The position numbers and the translations under genes are program-made. Below are positions 30,516-40,978 of a stretch of DNA of 64,000 bases, piece by piece. Each line of letters starts with the position of its first letter. Positions within the stretch are counted from its first letter, which is position 1. The notes under the pieces were generated by a model. That model was not told the origin of the DNA and searched no databases. It worked only from the letters and a program-made list of their open reading frames with translations. Where the stretch lies: NCBI RefSeq assembly GCF_018446385.1, contig NC_055996.1, forward strand, positions 131,054,532 through 131,118,531. Reading direction: 5' to 3'. The stretch is from Zingiber officinale. Taxonomy: Eukaryota; Streptophyta; Magnoliopsida; Zingiberales; Zingiberaceae.

Positions 30516-32141
30516 ATGGACGAGGCTGGACGACAACACACGGTGGCGCTTTCAACAGAAGAACTCGACGCTCTGGTCGAGATGAGGGCCGCCAAACTTG
30601 TGGAGCAAAAACAGAAAGCAGCAGCCGAGCGGCCGGAGCAACAAGCAACATCTGCGTCGGGTGGCCGAGCGGAAGCACCTCCGGCCACCGTCGCATTCCA
30701 TCGAGCCTTATTTCGCACCCCTGAAGCCGCACCAGCTCGAAGAGATAGAGGATCTTCTTCAGACGAGATGCCTAGGCGAGATGACAGAAAGGGGAAAGCC
30801 CCCCGAGCGGACGCATCCCCCGAGCGGATCAATCGCCAATTTTCGGAGGCTATTCTACGAGACCCTCTGCCCAAGCACTACGTGCCTCCGACGATCGGCG
30901 AGTACAATGGAACAACAGACCCGGATGATCATCTAGGTAAGTTTGATAACATGGCTACACTCCATCAATACACAGATGGAGTAAAATGCCGAGTTTTTCT
31001 TACCACTCTCTCGGGATCGGCTCAACGGTGGTTTCGGAGGCTGCCGGACGGATCCATCACAAGCTTCAAGGACTTCCGAACGGCCTTCCTCCACCACTTC
31101 GCCAGCAGTCGGCGTTATCAGAAGACAAGTGTCAGCTTGTTCGCCATCAAGCAAGAGCCTCGAACTTACATCCAGCGGTTCAACAAGGTGGCAATGGATA
31201 TTCCAACGGCCACATCGGAGACCATGATGAATGCCTTCACACAAGGCCTAGTGGATGGGGACTTCTTCCGGTCGCTCATCCGAAAGCCGCCCCGAGATTA
31301 TGATCACATGCTACACCGAGCCAATGAATACATCAACGTGGAAGAAGCGCAAGCCGCCCGGAAAAAGGAAACTCCAACCGAGAGGGCGCCTATTCATGCT
31401 GAATGGAGACAGCATGCCGCTCATCAGCCGCCTAGAGGACCAAGGGCCGAAGCAATCCGCTCCCCTCGTGTGAGGTCCCAAGTGCAAGAAGTAGCTGCCG
31501 CTCGGATCAAGCCAAAGAAGAGATGGACCCCTATGTTCTGCTCCTTCCACCGGACGGATACGCACAACACGAGGGATTGTCGAAGTCTTCCCTTCGTGGC
31601 TAATCCCGTTCCTAGGAATGCCGAACGACGGTCTCCTTCCATCGATCGGAGACAAAGGACCCATGAAGCCGACCGGACCCGCACCGAGAGGCGACATCAA
31701 CAGACGCCCAATCGGCATCGATCTCCAAGACAGGAGAATCGCCTAGCGTCCAGAGAACGGTCCCGACCGTCCACTAGGGAAGAGGAAAATAGGAGCAATA
31801 CTTCCCGGGGCGAGATCAACGTTATTGCTGGTGGGCCGACCGGAGGAGACTCCAACCGAGCCAGAAAGGCGGGCGTCCGGCAGCTCCAGATCCACGCAGT
31901 TGGTTGTAGCCAAGAGCGGGCAAGTGGACCGGAAGTCATTTTCGGGCCCGGAGACTTAGAAGGAGTTGAAGTGCCCCACGACGACGCTCTGCTCATTAAA
32001 GCGGTAATAGCAAATTACACTATTCACCGCATATTTGTTGACACAGGGAGCTCGGTCAACATCATATTCAAGAAGGCGTTCGATCAGCTGCAAATTGATC
32101 GAGCCGAGTCATTCGACGACCCCGCTCTACGGGTTTACTGA
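30516..32141 (+). CDS. gag: Tat Gag with start of protease (541 residues, frame breaks after protease motif)
   Basis: Gag coats the element RNA and forms the virus-like particle. The ATG lies 46 bp after the LTR end. Residues about 130-290 are a retrotransposon Gag domain (YNGTTDPDDHL, FLTTLSGSAQRWFRRLP, SLFAIKQ). A zinc-finger-like CSFHRTDTHNTRDC is near residue 341, followed by a basic, arginine-rich linker. The protease active site is FVDTGSS at residues 509-513. The frame ends 28 residues later at a TGA; downstream protease residues are not in frame up to 32451. Gag itself looks intact, but the protease is cut short. Confidence 0.85.
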   Translation: MDEAGRQHTVALSTEELDALVEMRAAKLVEQKQKAAAERPEQQATSASGGRAEAPPATVAFHRALFRTPEAAPARRDRGSSSDEMPRRDDRKGKAPRADASPERINRQFSEAILRDPLPKHYVPPTIGEYNGTTDPDDHLGKFDNMATLHQYTDGVKCRVFLTTLSGSAQRWFRRLPDGSITSFKDFRTAFLHHFASSRRYQKTSVSLFAIKQEPRTYIQRFNKVAMDIPTATSETMMNAFTQGLVDGDFFRSLIRKPPRDYDHMLHRANEYINVEEAQAARKKETPTERAPIHAEWRQHAAHQPPRGPRAEAIRSPRVRSQVQEVAAARIKPKKRWTPMFCSFHRTDTHNTRDCRSLPFVANPVPRNAERRSPSIDRRQRTHEADRTRTERRHQQTPNRHRSPRQENRLASRERSRPSTREEENRSNTSRGEINVIAGGPTGGDSNRARKAGVRQLQIHAVGCSQERASGPEVIFGPGDLEGVEVPHDDALLIKAVIANYTIHRIFVDTGSSVNIIFKKAFDQLQIDRAESFDDPALRVY

Positions 32142-32450
32142 GGTTCAAATGTTGACAGATCCTACCGGCTACTACCGGGAGAGGAGCCGCCAGAGGACCA
32201 GACAATAAACTCGTGGTGGTCGACTCTCCTCATCCTACAACGTCATTTTGGGACGACCGGCCAGTAATTCCAAGGCCGTCCTCAACCTTCCACCAAGATG
32301 AAGTTCCCGTCAAGACAAGGTGGGAGAAATACGGGAGATCGGTTAGCGGCGGCGATGCTACATCGAGATGATCCGAGCATAATCCAACTCCGCTCGGAAG
32401 GCACCTCGAATCGAGGTAAATGCCATCACCGAAAAGCCACCCTCTAATTT
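32142..32450 (+). pseudogene. Frameshifted protease-RT linker of Tat
   Basis: No single frame is open. Short pieces in different frames continue the element, and the next clear homology is the RT leader FVWSTHELPRISPSLAQHEL at about 32570. Confidence 0.6.
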
Positions 32451-34409
32451 ATGAAGAAAAAGAGGAAGTGCAGATTCACGACCCGACGGAGGCTACAACT
32501 TTATTGCCTCCGATCCGGAGGAGAAGCGTATGAGGAGCTGATCCAATGCCTCCAACGAAATCATGATGTCTTCGTCTGGTCGACACATGAGTTGCCCAGA
32601 ATTTCGCCGAGCCTAGCGCAGCATGAGTTGCATGTCCGACCGGACGCTCGGCCAGTGAAGCAGAGAAAAAGAGATTTCAGTGCCGAGCAGAATGCCACAA
32701 TCCGGGCGGAAGTAGAAAAGCTTCTGGAGGCCGGCCACATACGCGAGGTGCAGTTCCTGAGCTGGTTGGCTAACGTAGTATTAGTCTCCAAGCCGGGCGG
32801 CAAGTGGAGAGTCTGCATCGACTTTCGGGACTTAAACAAAGCATGCCCCAAAGATTTTTATCCCCTACCCCGGATAGATCAGCTGGTGGACTCTACGGCC
32901 GGCTGCGAATTAATTTGTATGCTCGACGCCTACCAAGGATATCATCAAGTGCCACTCGCCCGGGAAGATCAAGAAAAAGTAAGCTTCGTAACGGCCGACG
33001 GCACATATTGCTATAATGTGATGCCGTTTGAATTGAAGAACGCCGGGGCCACCTATCAACACTTGATGAACAAAGTGTTCAGGGAGCAGATCGGGCGGAA
33101 TCTGGAAGTCTATGTGGACGACATTCTTATCAAATCCGTCCGAGCGGCCGATCTCTTCAAGGACATGGAAGAAACCTTCCGAACGCTATGCAAATATGGA
33201 GTCAAGCTAAATCCCCAGAAGTGCCTGTTCGGAGCAAAAGGAGGGTGTTTCTTGGGGTACATAGTGACCGAGCGGGGAATCGAAGCAAATCCCAGCAAGG
33301 TGAAAGCTCTACAAGACATGCCGCCTCCAAGAAATATGAGGGAAGTGCAGCGGTTGACCGGTCGGATAACCGCATTGTCCAGATTCATCACCAAAACGGC
33401 CGACCGGAGCCTCCCTTTCTTCAAAATTTTACGAAAGGCCACTAAATTTCACTGGGACGAGGAATGCGACCGAGCATTCGAAGAATTGAAGACATATCTT
33501 AATTCCCTGTCTGTACTAGCCAAGCCGATCGGGGGTGAGTCACTTTATATTTATCTGTCTTCAACCGAGCATGCTGTAGGCTCGGCACTTGTAAGGGCGA
33601 GCGGCGAAGAGCAACCGGTGTATTTTCTGAGCCACATTTTAAAAGATGCTGAATCTCGTTACACCGGGCTCGAGAAGTTGGCCTTTGCTTTGGTTCTAGC
33701 CGCTTGGCGCCTTCGACCATATTTTTTGGCTCACACCATCATTCTCCGGAGGAACAGTCCACTAGGAAGAGTACTGTTGAACCCAGAAGCGTCCGGACGG
33801 CTCATCAAGTGGACGACAAAATTAAGTGAATTTGACATCCAATACCAGCCCCGCTCGGCGATCAAAGCGCAATCCTTAGCTGATTTTGTGACCGAAGTGC
33901 AAAGGCCAGAGCCGGAAGCTATGTGGAGAATATATGTGGATGGGTCTTCCACTCGACTCGGAAGTGGGATTGGAATATTACTGCTCTCACCTCAAGAAGA
34001 AAAGATGCACCTATCCGTCCGGCTAGATTACAAAGCTACCAACAATGAAGCAGAGTATGAGGCCCTCATAGCCGGATTGCAAGCAACACGGCATGTGGGA
34101 GCCGGTCGGGTGACACTTTATTCGGATTCACAGTTGGCCGCTCAGCAACTTTCTGGCACCTTTGAAATCAACAGCGTTCGGCTTAAACTCTACGCTGAGG
34201 CATTTGAAAAACTCAAAGCTACTTTCCGAGAGGTGCTTATTCAGAAGATTCCCCGAACGGAGAACCAGGTAGCCGATGAGTTAGCCAAACTCGCAAGCTC
34301 AATAATGCCGGTTGCCATTCAGCAACCAATTGAAAAGTACTGCTGGTGGCGCACGTCGACCGGATGCAAGGCCTCACGTTTCCGAGCGACTGGAGGACAC
34401 CCATCATAG
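32451..34409 (+). CDS. pol: Tat reverse transcriptase with two RNase H domains (652 residues)
   Basis: RT copies element RNA into DNA in the particle. Motifs in order are VCIDFRDLNKACPKDFYPLP near residue 122, MLDAYQGYHQ near 160 and the active site EVYVDDILIKS near 220. RNase H follows. A second, plant-type RNase H begins near residue 490 with IYVDGSSTRLGSGIGILL, then NNEAEYEALIAGL and SDSQLAAQQLSG. The frame drifts off at about 34340, where a +1 shift moves the rest of the linker and integrase to the frame starting 34346. Catalytic residues of RT look intact. Confidence 0.87.
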   Translation: MKKKRKCRFTTRRRLQLYCLRSGGEAYEELIQCLQRNHDVFVWSTHELPRISPSLAQHELHVRPDARPVKQRKRDFSAEQNATIRAEVEKLLEAGHIREVQFLSWLANVVLVSKPGGKWRVCIDFRDLNKACPKDFYPLPRIDQLVDSTAGCELICMLDAYQGYHQVPLAREDQEKVSFVTADGTYCYNVMPFELKNAGATYQHLMNKVFREQIGRNLEVYVDDILIKSVRAADLFKDMEETFRTLCKYGVKLNPQKCLFGAKGGCFLGYIVTERGIEANPSKVKALQDMPPPRNMREVQRLTGRITALSRFITKTADRSLPFFKILRKATKFHWDEECDRAFEELKTYLNSLSVLAKPIGGESLYIYLSSTEHAVGSALVRASGEEQPVYFLSHILKDAESRYTGLEKLAFALVLAAWRLRPYFLAHTIILRRNSPLGRVLLNPEASGRLIKWTTKLSEFDIQYQPRSAIKAQSLADFVTEVQRPEPEAMWRIYVDGSSTRLGSGIGILLLSPQEEKMHLSVRLDYKATNNEAEYEALIAGLQATRHVGAGRVTLYSDSQLAAQQLSGTFEINSVRLKLYAEAFEKLKATFREVLIQKIPRTENQVADELAKLASSIMPVAIQQPIEKYCWWRTSTGCKASRFRATGGHPS

Positions 34410-35531
34410 AGTTCCTCCGCTCGGGAGCCACACCGGCCGATCGGGATGAAGCCCAGTTGCTCAGGAGGAGGGTCGGTCGGTTCACACTCATTGACGATCA
34501 GCTCTACAAGAAGGCTTTCTCTCGCCCGCTGTTGAAATGCATGAGCTCGGAGGACTCGGCTTACATCCTCCAAGAGGTACATCAAGGATCATGCGGGGGG
34601 CATCCGGACGCTCGCTCGTTGGCCAAGAAGATCCTCTTGGCCGGGTATTTTTGGCCAACTTTACAAGCAGACGCCACTCGGACAGTATCTTCATGCCTTT
34701 CGTGCCAGAAATATCATAACTTCTCCCACCGACCGGCCGAAGAAATGAAGGCATCAACCGTTTCATGCCCGTTCGATCAATGGGGAATGGATATTGTCGG
34801 TCCATTTCCGATAGATCACCGAACAGATAGTTAAAAAATTCATTTGGCAACACATCATCTGTCGGTTCGGCATCCCGCGTCGACTTGTGTCCGACAACGG
34901 GCGGCAATTCACAGGGAAGTTGCTTGAAGATTGGTGCAAGAGCTATGGGATTGAGCAACACTTCACGTCCGTGGCTTATCCCCAGAGCAACGGTCAAGCC
35001 GAAGTGACCAATCGGGAAATCCTTCGCATTCTACGCACTCGGCTCAACCATCTCGGAGGAAGCTGGCCAGATGAGGTGCCGGGCGTCTTGTGGGCCATCC
35101 GAACGGCTCCAAAGGAAGGAACGGGCGTCACACCTTTCCATTTGGTGTACGGCGGTGAGGCAGTCATTCCGGTGGAAGTCGGCGTTGAGTCCGTCCGGAT
35201 CCAGAGCTATGATGATGGCAACGCCGAACGGAGGAACATGGAGCTGGATTTGGTCGAAGAGGAGTGAGCCAAGGTGTCCGTTCGGCTGATGACATACCGG
35301 CTGGATGGGCGTAACTACAACCGTCGAGTAATACCTGATCATTCCGTGGCGGCGACTGGTCCGAAGAAAGTCAAGCTCGGCGACGTCGGCAAGCTTGAAG
35401 CTCCGTGGGCAGGTCCCTTCAAAATCATCGAGAAGCTCCGCTCGGGCGCGTATTACTTGGAGGATGAGGAAGGTCGGCAGCTAGATAGGCCGTGGAGCGC
35501 GAACCACCTCCAGCCTTACCGGGCGGGGTGA
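34346..35531 (+). pseudogene. Tat integrase with an internal deletion, shift and stop
   Basis: The zinc-binding HHCC part (HQGSCGGHP to CLSCQKYH) and the first catalytic aspartate (WGMDIVGPFPI) are in the frame ending 34834. The second aspartate (VSDNGRQFTG) starts near 34885 in another frame. About 25 to 35 residues normally found between them, including the DYFSKW-type segment, are missing, with a frame change at the join. NGQAEVTNREI, the glutamate region, follows. A TGA at 35265-35267 interrupts the C-terminal part, which resumes as VSVRLMTYRLDG and ends at 35531. Integrase activity should be lost. Confidence 0.85.
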
Positions 35532-35631
35532 AAGGTGTGCCTATGTAAATCATCCTGTGTACTTTTTTCGACTGAATACTTGAAATGCAGAAATGAAAAA
35601 TCAAGAGAACAAATAAGGCATCACCAACAAA

Positions 35632-35880
35632 GAAACGAAGGCCCCGCGCCGTTCGGCCGGAGGTAAATTGGTCGAGCCAAGCGCTCGAGAAACGAAGGCC
35701 CCGCGCCGTTCGGCCGAAGGTAAATTGGTCACGAAGGCCCCGCGCCGTTCGACCGAAGGTAAATTGGTCGAGCCAAGCGCTCGAGAAACGAAGGCCCCGC
35801 GCCGTTCGGCCGGAGGTAAATTGGTCGAGCCAAGCGCTCGAGAAACGAAGGCCAAGGCCGCTCGGCCTGGTAAGGAGTAA
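35632..35880 (+). repeat. 57-bp tandem array in Tat (about 4.5 units)
   Basis: GAAACGAAGGCCCCGCGCCG starts units at 35632, 35689 and 35785, with one shortened unit at about 35730 and a partial at 35842. Units contain GTAAATTGGTCGAGCCAAGC. It is noncoding 3' sequence of the element. Confidence 0.85.
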
Positions 35881-35885
35881 GCCTT

Positions 35886-37062
35886 GAAAGACCGACGAGC
35901 TCCGTCGTTAAAGATCGAGAGCCGCGCCGACCGGCTATAAATATCCGCGCCGTCGAGCTCCAACGTTAAAGATCGAGAGACGAGCCGGCGTCTATAAACG
36001 TCCGAGCGAAAGGCCGACGAGCTCCGTCGTTAAAGATCGAGAGCCGCGCCGACCGGCTATAAATATCCGCGCCGTCGAGCTCCGACGTTAAAGATCGAGA
36101 GACGAGCCGGCGTCTATAAACGTCCGAGCGAAAGGCCGACGAGCTCCGTCGTTAAAGATCGAGAGCCGCGCCGACCGACTATAAATATCCGCGCCGTCGA
36201 GCTCCGACGTTAAAGATCGAGAGACGAGCCGGCGTCTATAAACGTCCGAGCGAAAGGCCGACGAGCTCCGTCGTTAAAGATCGAGAGCCGCGCCGACCGG
36301 CTATAAATATCCGCGCCGTCGAGCTCCGACGTTAAAGATCGAGAGACGAGCCGGCGTATATAAACGTCCGGCCGGGAAACCGGGAGATCGAGCCGGCGTC
36401 TACTATAAATATCCGCGCCGAGGCCGTCGACGTTAAAGATCGAGAGCGAGCCGCCGTCTATAAACGCCCGAGGAAGACCGACGAGCCCCGTCGTTAAAGA
36501 TCGAGAGCCGCGCCGACCGGCTATAAATATCCGCGCCGTCGAGCCCCGACGTTAAAAATCGAAAGACGAGCCGGAGTCTATAAACCCGCCGAGCGGAAGG
36601 CCGACGAGCCCCGTCGTTAAAGATCGAGAGCCGCGCCGACCGGCTATAAATATCCGCGCCGTCGAGCTCCGACGTTAAAAATCGAGAGACGAGCCGGCGT
36701 CTATAAACGTCCGAGCGGAAGGCCGACGAGCCCCGTCGTTAAAGATCGAGAGCCGCGCCGACCGGCTATAAATATCCGTGCCGACGAGCCTCGTCGTTAA
36801 AGATCGAGAGACGGGCCGCGTCTATAAACCCTCCGGCCGTTAAAGATCGAGAGCCGCTCCGACCGGCTATAAATATCCGCGCCGTCGAGCTCCGACGTTA
36901 AAGATCGAGAGATGAGCCGGCGTCTATAAACGTCCGAGCGAAAGGCCGACGAGCTCCGTCGTTAAAGATCGAGAGCCGCGCCGACCGGCTATAAATATCC
37001 GCGCCGTCGAGCTCCAACGTTAAAGATCGAGAGACGAGCCGGCGTCTATAAACGTCCGAGCG
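35886..37062 (+). repeat. Dimeric 122-bp satellite-like array in Tat (about 10 units, two 61-bp halves each)
   Basis: Units start GAAAG(G/A)CCGACGAGC at 35886, 36008, 36130 and 36252, exactly 122 bp apart, then with small deletions to 37062. Each unit is two related 61-bp halves, both with GTTAAAGATCGAGAG. The first half ends in GGCTATAAATATCC and the second in GTCTATAAACGTCC. The array is therefore a two-part higher-order repeat with a TATA-like motif about every 61 bp. Tat/Ogre elements are known for hypervariable 3' tandem arrays that can seed satellites. Confidence 0.9.
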
Positions 37063-37409
37063 GAAGGCCTTGCGAAAATCCAGCAAAAACCCCTTTGAGG
37101 CGAGGCGCGAAGCAAAAGATGGTTAATCGGAATTAAAAATGCGAGCAAGTGAACGAGCGCCGGCCGTGCGCCGAGCGGCTGCTTAGTCGCATGATGAAAG
37201 ACATTAAAGAAAATTCGCTTATCTGGCATAGCGTGGTGCCGAGCGGAAGAGTTTTAAAGAACACTTAAAGTTGGGACGAGGGAAAAATTTCTTGCCAAAA
37301 CAGAAAGTGAAAGGAACAGAAGATTATCCACAATGCAAGCAAAAAAAGTCATTACAGAGATAAGCGGGGCCGAACGGCGGGAATTCAAAAAAGTTTACAG
37401 AAATGCTCC
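37063..37409 (+). other. Tat sequence between the tandem array and the antisense gene
   Basis: It holds no gene. It would be the 3' untranslated region of the reverse-strand gene that ends at 37410. Confidence 0.5.
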
Positions 37410-39639
37410 TCACATATCAAAATCAAAAAGAGAGTCGGGGATGGTGTCCATCACGCTCGCTAGATCCTCGGGGGGGATGGTCAGCTCGGCAGACAGGTGA
37501 CCTTTGGTCTTCAGATAGCCCACCGCCGCCTTGATCGCCTCCTCGAAAGTGAGGGATATCTTCTCGGTAAACTTCTCTCCGAAGTTTTCCGAACGGAGGA
37601 ACGCCTTCCTCACTTCATCCGAGCGGGCCGACTCCCCCTCTTGGTATTCCTTGAGCGCGGAGTGGGCGGCATCACTGGCAGCTTGAAGCTCCTTCAAGTC
37701 CCCATCAAATCTCTGGAGATCAGCCGAGCGGCTCTCCTTCTCGGTGGCTAGCAGGGCGTCCAAATCTTTGATGCGTTGTTCCAGCCCCCTGATCTCCACC
37801 TTCATGCGGTCCATATCATTGATGGCCTGTTGCTTCCGAGTGGTCACCGTTTTGATCTTCTTATCTCGTTGCTTGATCATCGTTTCAAGCCGAACGACCT
37901 TGCTCGCTAAATCGAAAGCCCTTTTCCGTTCGGCATCCAGTAGTTTTTTGGCCTTCTCCAGAGCGGCCGTCGACTGCTCGGTACGCCCCGCAGCTTTTTG
38001 TTGTTTCAACTCGTCCTCCAGTTCAGCCAACCGATCGCTAATGGCGATCTGCTCCACCCAGTTCTGCCAGCAAACGTGGGCAGGTTAAAAACTTAATTCA
38101 AATATACAAAAAAAAAAGGGGGAGGGGGGGAGAGCATACCCCTGTGGCTGACTGAAGGTTGCTGTCGCCGAGCTGCCCGGGAGTCAGCGCGGCTATTCGT
38201 CGCCGAGCATCCAACCAAGCTTGGGCGAGAGGGCCCGTCAGGGTGATCATCTGCTCAGGAAACACTGGCCGATCAGCAGCAGCCATGTACTCCTCCGAAG
38301 GAAGGCGCAGAACAGTTTTAAGTAAATTCTGGCCGCTCGGCTCGCTCTGAGACGGCCCACCAGCAGATGAGGAGGGTAGCTCGCCTAAACGCCTGATACA
38401 GCGCAAAGTTCTTGAAGGGAGGGAAGACGACACCTCCGAACTGGCCCGTGGAGAACCCTGAGGGGTCGGGGTACTCTCGAGGGAAACCGTCCCAGACTGC
38501 ACCGGGGCATCCACGCCCCGCTCGGGTTGTGACTCATCAAGTGTAGAGGCAGGGGCGGATTCCGGTCGTCGGCGTTTCCTAGTGCGTAGCGGCACATCAT
38601 CGGCCGAACGACCCTCCACCTCAGTTTCGATAGGAGGTTCTATGTCGCCCGCGGCCTCATCATGAGGAGTTGGAGCGTCTGAGGCTTCGGGGACAGTTGG
38701 CATCCCCTCACCTTCTTCGCCTGCCGGATCAGCCTGAGCAAGGCCCCGTTCGGCGGCCTCCTTGTTCGTCACCGCCTCAATCTGAGCGGCCTTCAGTTTG
38801 AGCTTCTCGGTAGCTTTGGCGCGCCACATGACTTCAGCTGCATGAGCAAAAAATAAATCAGTTAGAACAAAACAAATGGGAAGATAAGGAAACTTACTCA
38901 TGCTGCAGGGCAGATCGGCTGTGGCAGAGGACAAGCCGAATATGTGCATTACTCCCGGGAGGAGTAGTTTGTCAATGTGATAGCGCTGGCCAACTAGCCG
39001 TTCGGCTGCATGAAGGTAGGCCGCGTCACCTCTAAATTTTCCGAGCTCCGGTTGCGATGGCATCGCCGTCTGCCACTTGGTGCGAAAAGTTGGCCGTTCG
39101 GGAAAACGTATATAGAAAAAATGCTCCTTCCAATGTTTGTTGGAGCTCGGCATATTATCGAAAAGGACGAAGCCTATCCTAGACTGGAAAACAAAAATGC
39201 CCCACTCGGCTTGCTTGGGATAGTAGAAGTAGTGGAAGATTTTTGGGGTTAAGGGAACGCCGTTCAGTTTGAACAAAACTATTACTCCGCTCAGCAACCT
39301 AATAGAGTTGGGAACTACCTGGCCGAGCGGAATGCGGAAATAATTGCAAACTTCTAAGAAAAACTTGTGGGGTGGAAAACGTAGGCCGGCTAGAAATTGG
39401 TCCCGAAAGAAAACAACAGTGCCGGGCGGCGGATTGTGAGGCCGATCGGACGGTGTGGCTAACACTATTTGATGGTCGATCGGTAGGTCATATGCTCGAG
39501 TGAGGCACAAGGCGTCTTCCTGGTCGAACCGGCTTTCCATTTTCGAGTACCAAAGACCCGGAGTACCACCGGTCGACTGCGAGGTACTGGTCATGATCGA
39601 AAGGCCAGAATGCGGGATAGAAGAGGAGAGTTCAAGCAA
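37410..39639 (-). CDS. Antisense gene of the Tat element (conserved plant domain plus coiled coil)
   Basis: It is read opposite to gag-pol. The first frame (39639-38098, 513 codons) has a conserved N-terminal domain (PPGTVVFFRDQFLAGLRFP, YFRIPLGQVVPNSIRLLSG, IFHYFYYPKQ) like the putative gypsy-type protein family seen in plant Tat elements. An acidic/basic linker follows. The second frame (38063-37410) is a long coiled coil (RLAELEDELKQQ, LEQRIKDLDALLATEKE). The likely intron is 38064-38139 (GTATGC..GGCAG, 76 bp, phase 0), which joins ..SATG to NWVEQIAI. A second possible 60-bp intron (38838-38897, GTAAGT..TGCAG) is in frame either way. The real start may be the MTSTSQ methionine 15 codons in. 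Function is unknown. Confidence 0.72.
38064..38139 (-). other. Predicted intron of the antisense gene
   Basis: The donor GTATGC and acceptor TTTGCTGGCAG join two frames in phase, and the intron contains a C-tract and T-tract typical of plant acceptors. Without splicing, the frame ends after 13 extra residues. Confidence 0.6.
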
Positions 39640-39840
39640 TGGAGGAAAACCGACTGAAAAAGATGATTAACAGAAAGAAGAAAGCGTCGGGAGCAAGAAA
39701 AAGGTCTTACAAGCGAGGAAGATGATCGGAAGAAGCCGTATGGTCGTCGAAAAGCCTGAGCACAAGGTCGCCGGCGAAAGGAGGAACGACAGGGGTCTGG
39801 AAACGAAGAGGGCGAAATGCGGCGGAAATGGAGTCAAGGG

Positions 39841-39850
39841 CTTTATATCA
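39841..39850 (-). promoter_or_regulatory. Candidate TATA box of the antisense gene
   Basis: TGATATAAAG on the reverse strand lies about 200 bp before the antisense start codon. The location fits a promoter separate from the LTRs. Confidence 0.4.
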
Positions 39851-40230
39851 CCGCCCGGAAGCGATCTTCACCATCCGATCCAGGTCGTTGATATCGAGGT
39901 TGTCATCTAGCCGTCCATTTCAAACGGCGGCTGTCCCATCGGAAGTGACGCAACCGCCATACGCTGACAAATGCACGATCACCACGTGTCAGCCGGTTAC
40001 TAGTCGCATTTAATGAGCTCCCCTTACCGCGGGCAGAGCACGTGATGGGTTGCATGGGAGAACAACGGGCGTGGATTTCAAAACACAAGGCATGGACAAA
40101 ATATCGCCGAACGGACAGATACCGCCGCACGGATAAGCATCCTTATGGCTGGCCGAGCGGCCTAATGCAATGATCATTGCTCAGGCAGATCGGCAGTCCA
40201 GTCAGTCGGACTTTGCCTCCTTCGACTAGA

Positions 40231-40247
40231 CTCGAGAGGAAGGCAAG
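40231..40247 (+). other. Polypurine tract of Tat element 2
   Basis: CTCGAGAGGAAGGCAAG directly precedes the 3' LTR start TGATCC. Confidence 0.75.
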
Positions 40248-40978
40248 TGATCCGGCGGTAAGAATCCGGAACCCCATAAGGAGGGGTCAACACCACGAGG
40301 AGGTCAAAGGGTCCAGTGGCTCGCCGGAAAGGGACGAGCCGACCGGACTCGGAAGAAAGGGAAATCTGATAGTAAAAGGCACCCTAGTAGGGACCAGGGT
40401 TCCGACGCTCAAATGAAGCAGTACATAATGACCGAGCGGAAGGACGTGCCTCCCGGTCGGCGCAAGGAATTAAGGCCGTCAGGACGACGTTCTTCGCCCG
40501 CCCGGCCGACCGGACGCTCCGGTCAGGCGGTGGGTAAAAGACGGGAACATCTTCTGACAGCCGTTAAGGCGTATGGCTATTCCATACTCTTAGTCTGACA
40601 ACGGGGGGTCCTGTTGTCCCATCGACGAACATGCTCGGACTGTAGCAGTATGGTGTCAGGTAAGCTCTCTGACAGGTGTATACCGGGGTATGGGTTGCTG
40701 ACACGTATGCACCTCGGTGGACGTGCATTAGTCCCTTCTCCGTCCTATATAAAGAGCCTATTACTCTGCCAAAGGTACGCATAACACAAGCTTGGCAGCC
40801 ACTTTTTCCACCACTTACCTGACTTGAGCGTCGGAGGGTCGCCGCCGGGAATCCCTTCCCGGCCCGACTTTGGTGTAGGATCGCCGGAGCTTCGTTTGAC
40901 CAGCCGGAGATCCACTCCATCGACTAGGAGCGCGCCACGTGCCCAGCGTCCTTTGGTTCAGCGATTCGGACAGGATCA
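40248..40978 (+). repeat. 3' LTR of Tat element 2, complete (731 bp)
   Basis: It starts TGATCC and ends GGATCA, a 6-bp inverted end. A TATA box lies at 40746. Reverse-strand hAT transposase sequence starts directly after it. Confidence 0.92.
40746..40753 (+). promoter_or_regulatory. TATA box of the Tat 3' LTR
   Basis: TATATAAA precedes GAGCCTATTACTCTGCC. The 5' LTR copy has lost this segment. Confidence 0.65.

Larger units (their letters stand above)
30010..40978 (+). mobile_element. Tat-lineage Ty3/gypsy element 2 (about 11 kb)
   Basis: The order is truncated 5' LTR, primer site, gag-protease, RT-RNase H, second RNase H, integrase, two tandem arrays, reverse-strand gene, polypurine tract and 3' LTR. 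A second RNase H after the first and an antisense gene before the 3' LTR are hallmarks of plant Tat elements. LTRs differ at about eight bases plus two indels over the 460 bp compared, suggesting fairly recent insertion. It is disabled by frameshifts, an integrase deletion and damage to its 5' LTR. Confidence 0.9.

Noticed and set aside
30307-31996. Reverse and alternative-frame open frames over the Tat gag
   Set aside because: They are shadows of the GC-rich gag coding sequence, which has clear domains in one frame only.
35632-37062. Regular arrays considered as a CRISPR array
   Set aside because: Units are contiguous with no unique spacers, lie inside a plant retrotransposon and have no cas genes nearby.
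35886-37062. Calling each TATA-like motif of the 122-bp array a promoter
   Set aside because: The motif repeats because the unit repeats. No transcription evidence is available, so it is reported only as a finding.
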